NCBI GenBank assembly: GCA_026770585.1
Contig: MU646817.1
Coordinates: forward strand, 88,614-101,492
Direction of reading: 5' to 3'
Length of the DNA stretch: 12,879 bases
From: Baffinella frigidus
Taxonomy: Eukaryota; Cryptophyceae; Cryptomonadales; Baffinellaceae
The notes under the pieces were generated by a model. It was not told the DNA's origin and searched no databases. It saw nothing but the letters and a program-made list of their open reading frames with translations. The first letter of the stretch is position 1, and each line of letters opens with the position of its first letter. Positions 1 to 6,300 of the stretch are shown here, piece after piece. A program made the position numbers and the translations under genes.

Positions 1-120
1 CAAACCCCAAATCCCAAACCACAAACCACAAACCCCAAATCCCAAACCACAAACCCCAAACCCCAAATCCCAAACCACAAACCCCAAACCCCAAACCCCA
101 AACCCCAAGCCTCAACCCAG
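1..120 (+). repeat. Heptamer-filled intron tail, CCCAAAC type
   Basis: The stretch is a degenerate run of CCCAAAC, CCACAAA and CCCCAAA units with no coding potential. It ends in CTCAACCCAG, a plausible 3' splice acceptor next to the first visible coding exon. It is read as the end of an intron whose beginning lies outside the window. Confidence 0.75.
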
Positions 121-390
121 GTGGAGGACCTCCGAATGCAGCTCCGCCAACTCCGCGACCGCGTCCCTCAAAACACACCGTTTCGCGTCATCACGACCGA
201 CCGTGACACAAACACCCCCCAAAACACACCGCTTCGCGTCATCACGGTCGACCGTGACACGAACACGCCCGAGGAACGCGCCTCTTCGGGCCGCGCCGAG
301 GGCCCTACAGCTGCCGCGCAACCGCCTGTAACGGGCGCGGTGGAGCCATTTATGGCGAAAACGGGCGATTTGGCGGACGCGGAGGCGGCG
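121..390 (+). CDS. Exon 1 of the coiled-coil/PDZ gene
   Basis: The exon opens after acceptor CAACCCAG with VEDLRMQLRQLRDRV, a leucine-heptad coiled-coil segment. A 17-residue unit then occurs twice (QNTPFRVITTDRDTNTP and a near copy), followed by an Ala/Gly/Pro linker and DLADAEAA. The proposed donor is GCG|GTCGCG just before the CCCTAAA run, giving 270 nt ending in phase 0, which matches the next exon. The reading frame stays open a few codons into the repeat, so the exact end is uncertain. Confidence 0.6.
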
Positions 391-3300
391 GTCGCGTCCC
401 TAAACCCTAAACCCTAAACCCTAAACCCTAAACCCTAAATCCTAAACCTTAAATCCTAAATCCTAAACCCTAAACCCTAAACCCTACACCCAACACCCTA
501 AACCCTACACCCTAAACCCTAAACCCTACACCCTAAACCCTCAACCATAAACCCCAAACCCAAAACCCTAAACCCCAAACCCTAAACTCCCAACCCTAAA
601 CCCTAAACCCTAAACCCTGAATCCTAAATCCGAAACCCTGAACCCTAAACCCTAAACCCTAAATCCTGAACCCTAAACCAGGTCTTATCCCTGGAGAAGT
701 CCGTCGATTCGCTTACAACGTTTCTGGAGGAGACGCTTCAGGAGAACGAGACACTCCACGCCAGGTGCTTTTTAGGGTTTGGAGTTTAGGGTATAGGGTT
801 TAGGGTTTGGGTTCACGCGTGGTGTTTTGGGGGTTTAGGGTTTAGGGGTCAGGGTTCACGGCAGGTGTGTTTGGTTCACTCGAGGGGTTTTGGAGGGGTG
901 GGGTTTAGGGGTCAGAGTTCACGCCAGGTACGTTTCGCAGTTAGGGTTTGCCGTGTACGGTTCACGCGAGGTGCGTTTTGGGGTTAGGGTTCCGGATTCA
1001 GGGTTGACGTCTGGTGTTTTGGGTTGAGGGTGTATTCCAGGTGCGTTTAGGGTTGAGAGTCTAGGGGCCCTGTTCCCGAGGGGTTGGCCTGTTCCCAAGA
1101 GATCGGGTGTTAGGGGTTATGCTTTAGGTTTCACGCTAGGTGCGTATCCGCGCGGGGAGGTGAGAGGCAACTTCTCAAGTTTTTTATCGCCTCTTAAGTT
1201 GTTATCATGTCTCAAGTCGTTTATTACCTCTTAAGTTGTTATCACGTCTCAAGTTGTTTATGCCCTCTTGAGTTATCACGTCCCAAGCTGTTTATTCCGT
1301 CTCAAGTTGTTGATGACCTCTTAAGTTGCGTATCACGTCCGTCCAGGCACAGACAATAGGCACATTCGACGAGACCCTAACCCCGAAACTCTAACCCTGA
1401 ACCCCTGAACCTCAACCCCTTACCCCCAATCGCTAACCCCCGAACCCCAAACCCCAAACATCGAAACACTCAACCCCACATGGCTGTTTGGGGTTTGGGG
1501 TTCGGGGGTTAGCGATTGGGGGTCCTCAACAGCCGCGTCCTGAGTTGGCGGAGCCGACCCCACATGGCTGGTGGAGCCCTGCACCCGAACCCCTAACCCA
1601 TAATCCCTAACCCCTAACCCCAAACCCTTAACCCCTAACCCCTAACCCCCAACCCCTAACCCCTAACCCCTCTGGAACAGGCTGCTAGAGCTCTCGCGCC
1701 CAACAGAGGACCAAGGAGGCGGAGGGGGGGGGGGGGAGGAGTTGGCGGAAATGCTTGAAACACTGGAGGATCTCAAGGTCCCCGCCACTAGCAAATAACT
1801 TTCCAAAGGGGGTATTAAAATCAAGAGTTTGTACCAGGAAGGGGGTTATAATACATGTGTGGATTGTATCACTTCATTTGTAGGTGCGCGGAAGGAGTTG
1901 GCGGAAATGCTTGAAACACTGGAGGATCTCAAGGTCCCCGCCGCTAGCAAATAGTTTCCACACGAGCACCAGAAATGGGATATGTACCAGGAATGGGATA
2001 TGTTTGTACCAGAAATGAGATCTGTTTGTACCAGGAATGGGATATGTTTTGTGCCAGGCAGGGGTGGATATATACAGGTTATTTTGCAACGGGGGTGGAT
2101 ATATACAGGTTATCTTGCAACCCTAAACCCCACCCCCTAAACCCTGCCCCCTAAACTCCCAACCCCTCAACCTTCAACCCTAACCCCTCAACCAGGCGGA
2201 GAAAGAGAACCTGGCGTTGGAAAGGGACATGGCTGTTGATTCGCTCACGGCTGTCACGCATCAACTCGAGGTATTGCCCCAGACCCAGACGTCCACACAG
2301 CGGGCTACGAAGGGGTTTTCGGGCACTCGGTGCCCGAGTTTCCGTTACCTTACCCGTAGGAACCCCCCTATGTCCCTACGGATTTCCTCGAACCAAGCGG
2401 GACTCGAACCAGGCGGAGAAAGAGAACCTGGCGTTGGAAAGGGACATGGCGGTTGATTCTCTCACGGCTGTCACGCATCAACTCGCGGTAAGCCCCAGAC
2501 CCACGGGAGTGTTTATGGTTATGCTTTGGGGCAGAGCACGGGCGGGGTGAGGGGAGCCAACAATTGTTTTACAGCTGTTATACACGAACCCGAAATCCGA
2601 AAATCTGAACCCGACACCCGAAAACCGAAACCCTAAACCCTAAACCCTAAAACCTTAAACCCTAAACCCTAAAACCGAAACCCGAAACCCGAACCCTCAT
2701 CAGGCTGTGCGCGAAGAGCTAGAAGCAATGCCAGCTGGCCAGCGATCCACTGCGGCGCAGCAAGAACTCGCTTCTGCCCAACAACAGGTTTTCCTAACCC
2801 GAAACCCGAATCCCGAAACCCGAAACCCGAAACCCGAAACCCGAAACCCGAAACGAACCACTGCCGCGCATCAAGAACTCGCAACTGCACACCATCAGAA
2901 TTTTGCTAACCCGAAACCCGAAACCCCCAATCCCAATGCGTAGATAGGGGAGGCTAACATGTAAACAGGGCACCTAATAGCGGCGAAACGAGCAACTGCG
3001 GCGCAGCAAGAACTCGCTTCTGCCCAACAACAGGTCCTCTACACCCTCAACCCTAAACATTCACAATTGTCCCCTAGATCATATACCCTAAACCCCCTAA
3101 ACCCTAAACCCTTAACCCTTAACCCTTAACCCTAACCCTAAAGATCATATGCCCTAAACCCCCTAAACCCTAAACCCTAAACCCTTAACCCTAAACCCTA
3201 AACCCAAAATCCAATTGCCGCGTAGCAAGACCTCGCAACTGCCCAACAACAGGTCCCTTGAACACTAAACACTAAATGCTAAACCCTGGACCGAAAATCT

Positions 3301-6300
3301 TGCTAACTCGCAACTGCTCAACAACAGTTGGACGCACTCGAGAGAGAGCTTGGGGTCTCCTACGCCCTTAACCTCAAAATTTGAAGTTGGTCCCCTAGAT
3401 CACATACCCACAAAGCGGATTTCGACAAGATTTTGAATAACCCTGAAGTGAGGTTCCGACGGATAAGGTAACGGAAACTCGGGCAAATCCTGCTCGAAAA
3501 TCCCTTCGTAGCCCGCTTTGTGGCCTCAAACCCCTAAACCCTAGACCAACAACAGTCCGATGTGCTCGCGAGAGAGCTTGGGGGGGCGAGGCGGGACTTG
3601 ACCGCGGTTCAGCGGGAGAGGGAACCGAAACCCTCCCATCTTACCCTAAACCCTCACTCCGAAACAAGGTGGAACATGCAGAGCACCAAAAGGACGCGCT
3701 CCAACGAGACCTTGCAGGGCCTTCCCAGCTTACCCGAAACCCTAACCCTAACCCTAACCCAGGTGGAACATGCAGAGCGCCAAAAGGAGGCGCTCCAACG
3801 AGAACTTGAGAATGCGAGGCAGAACTTTGCTGCGGTGCAGCGGGAGAGAGATGTCGCCAAGCGGGATAGGTTGATCCGAAACCCAAAACCTGAAACCCTG
3901 AACCCGAAACCCTGAACCCGAAACCTGAAACACCAAACACCTAATCCTAGAGGGATTCCGCCACGCGGGATAGGTCGGCCCGAAACCCGAAACCTGAAAC
4001 CCTGAACCCGAGACACGTAGCCATAAACCCTAATCAGATGCCGCCTCGCGGGATAGGTAAATCCTAAACCCCAAATCCCAAACCCTAAAATCCTAAACCC
4101 TAAACCCTAAAACCCTAAACCCTAAATCCTAAACCCTAAACCTTACAGCCTACACCCTAAACCCTAAACCCCAAACCCCAAACCCCAAACCCTAAAGGGA
4201 TGCCGCGAAGCGGGATGGGGAGGATGCGAGGCGGGGTTTGGTGGATGGGGAGGGGGCTCGACGAAGCCTTGTGGAGGCGGAGAGGCTTCTGCTGGAATCG
4301 CATCGAGAGGTCCTAGTCCCACCATGTCAACGTGCCCCCTAATTGTCATAGGAACATGTCCGTTAATTGCCATAGGAGCTGGATGAAAGTTAATTAGGGC
4401 CCTAACTGAATTTAATTAGAGGGGGCGCGGCGAAGGCTGGTGGAGGCGGAGAGGCTTCTCAAGGATTTGCAACGAGAGGTCTGATTCGGGAACACGTTGA
4501 TTTATGTTGCAAATTGTCATAGGAGGCGGACGACGGTTAATTAGGGATGTCATAGGAGTTGGACGAAGGTTGATTAGGGCCCCAATTAAATTTAATTAGG
4601 GTCGGATTCCCGTTTGCTAGAGGAGGCGCGGCGAAGCCTGGCGGAGGCGGAGGGGCTTCTGCATGAATCGCACCGAGAGGTCTAGGCCGAGCATGTCAGC
4701 ATGTCCCCTACTTGTCATAGGAACATGTCCCCTAATTGTCTTAGGAGTTTTGGACGAAGGTTAATTAGGGCCCTAACAAAATTTACTTAGGCAGGTTCTA
4801 CCTCTGCCTCCGAAACCGTGAGGTGGTTTTACTCAGGCAGGGTCACCTCTCACCGGTTTTTACCTCCGAACAAACCAAATCTTGATTTTTTGGCCTGCGA
4901 TTTTCAGGTAGGGTGCGTGACGTAGCGCTGACACTAAACCCTAAATGCCTCGAGCAGCTAGCAGGCGAGCGGGCGCAGCGGCGAGATGCGGGGGTGGACG
5001 ATCTCCTGGAGGCTGGGAAAAGGCGTGAGGCCCTTCTCAAACAGCAGGTGCCCCACCCACTCGGTGCCCTTCCAGGCTTTCGGGACCCCTAGATGTAGCT
5101 CGTGTGGCCTGGCATGGAGCCGTTGCATGCCAGGTCACCGTTCCACACCGTTGCATGCCATGGCACAAGAGAGAATTTCACACGCACTTGTTCGCGCTCA
5201 TGTGTTTCGTGGTACAGATGAAACATTATTACGCATGGCGACGGTTCAAATTCGTAGACTTTTGTCCGTGTTTCCCGGGCGATAATCAACTTTGCCCGTA
5301 GATGGACTTGAAAATGAAATGCCCACTTGTGACATGGCGTGGACGATAACTGATTTTATTTAAAAATGAATTTTATATCTCGCGTGCGCAGATCGCGGCG
5401 CTGTCCGAGCACGTGCACCAGCGCGGCGTCCTGGGGATATCAGTCAACCCCGGGCCGCCCTACACGGTATCACCCCGGACCAGAAACTCGATTTTTCCGT
5501 TCCGGTTTGGCCCGAACCAGAAGCGCGGCGTCCTGGGGATATCAGTCAACTACGGGCCGCCCTACACGGTATCACCCCTGCCAGAAGCCGGAATGTCGAC
5601 TTGAGCATAGGAGGGGCAACTGCGTGAGGCACAGCGTCCTGGGGATGTCAGTCAACCCCAGGCCGCCCTATACGGTTTCGCCCCTGCCAATTTTCAAAAA
5701 GAATTTTATTTGCCGCTTCTGCTCTGAAATGTTCTGTCTGTGATAATGCGCGGCGTCCTGGGGATATCATTCAACTACGGGCCGCCCTATCGGTATCACC
5801 CCGGACCGCCCTATACGGTTTTGCCCCGGACCAGTAACTCGATGTTTATGTTTCGGTTTGGCCCCTGCCTGTTTTAAAACAGAAAAAAATAGTTGCCGCT
5901 ACTGCGCTGAAATGGAGTGTCTGTGGTTAATTACAGACTCTGCTCAAAGAGTTGTGAACATACGAACACCTTCTCCTTTGCTTTTAGCACCCCTGTGTTC
6001 ACATTCTCGTTTTTTACCCATACTCCTCTGTTTGAAACTGTTCACATCCTCGTTTTTAAAAAACCCATATTTCTCTATTTGAAACGCGTTGTGTCAAACA
6101 GAGTTGGTTTCACCTGATCCATCCTGGGTTTTCATCATCATTCTTCGGGTTTCGACGCATGGGTCTTTCGTGGCCAACTGGTACAAGGCCTTCACGGAAG
6201 GGAACACACGATGGCCATGTTACTTTTGATCCGTAATAAATAGTTAACCACGCCAGAATGATCGAGGGAAATCGACACCTTATCCGCGACAGATCTGCCG

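Larger units (their letters stand above)
4253..4795 (+). repeat. Three-unit tandem array, each unit a 57-nt exon plus AT-rich intron
   Basis: Units start at 4253, 4422 and 4623. Each has a 57-nt exon (or exon end) and an intron with variants of CCCTAATTGTCATAGGA, GGACGAAGGTTAATTAGGGC and AAATTTAATTAG. These introns lack telomere-like heptamers, so the duplication copied whole exon-intron blocks. Confidence 0.85.

Noticed and set aside
391-680. A chromosome end (true telomere)
   Set aside because: Repeats are degenerate, occur in both orientations and alternate with phase-compatible coding exons throughout the window.
1170-1338. CRISPR-like array
   Set aside because: Units are contiguous and diverged without unique spacers, and they lie inside a eukaryotic intron.
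1348-1380. Extra exon after CGTCCGTCCAG
   Set aside because: In the required phase it hits a stop within four codons, and exon 2 already joins exon 3 in phase.
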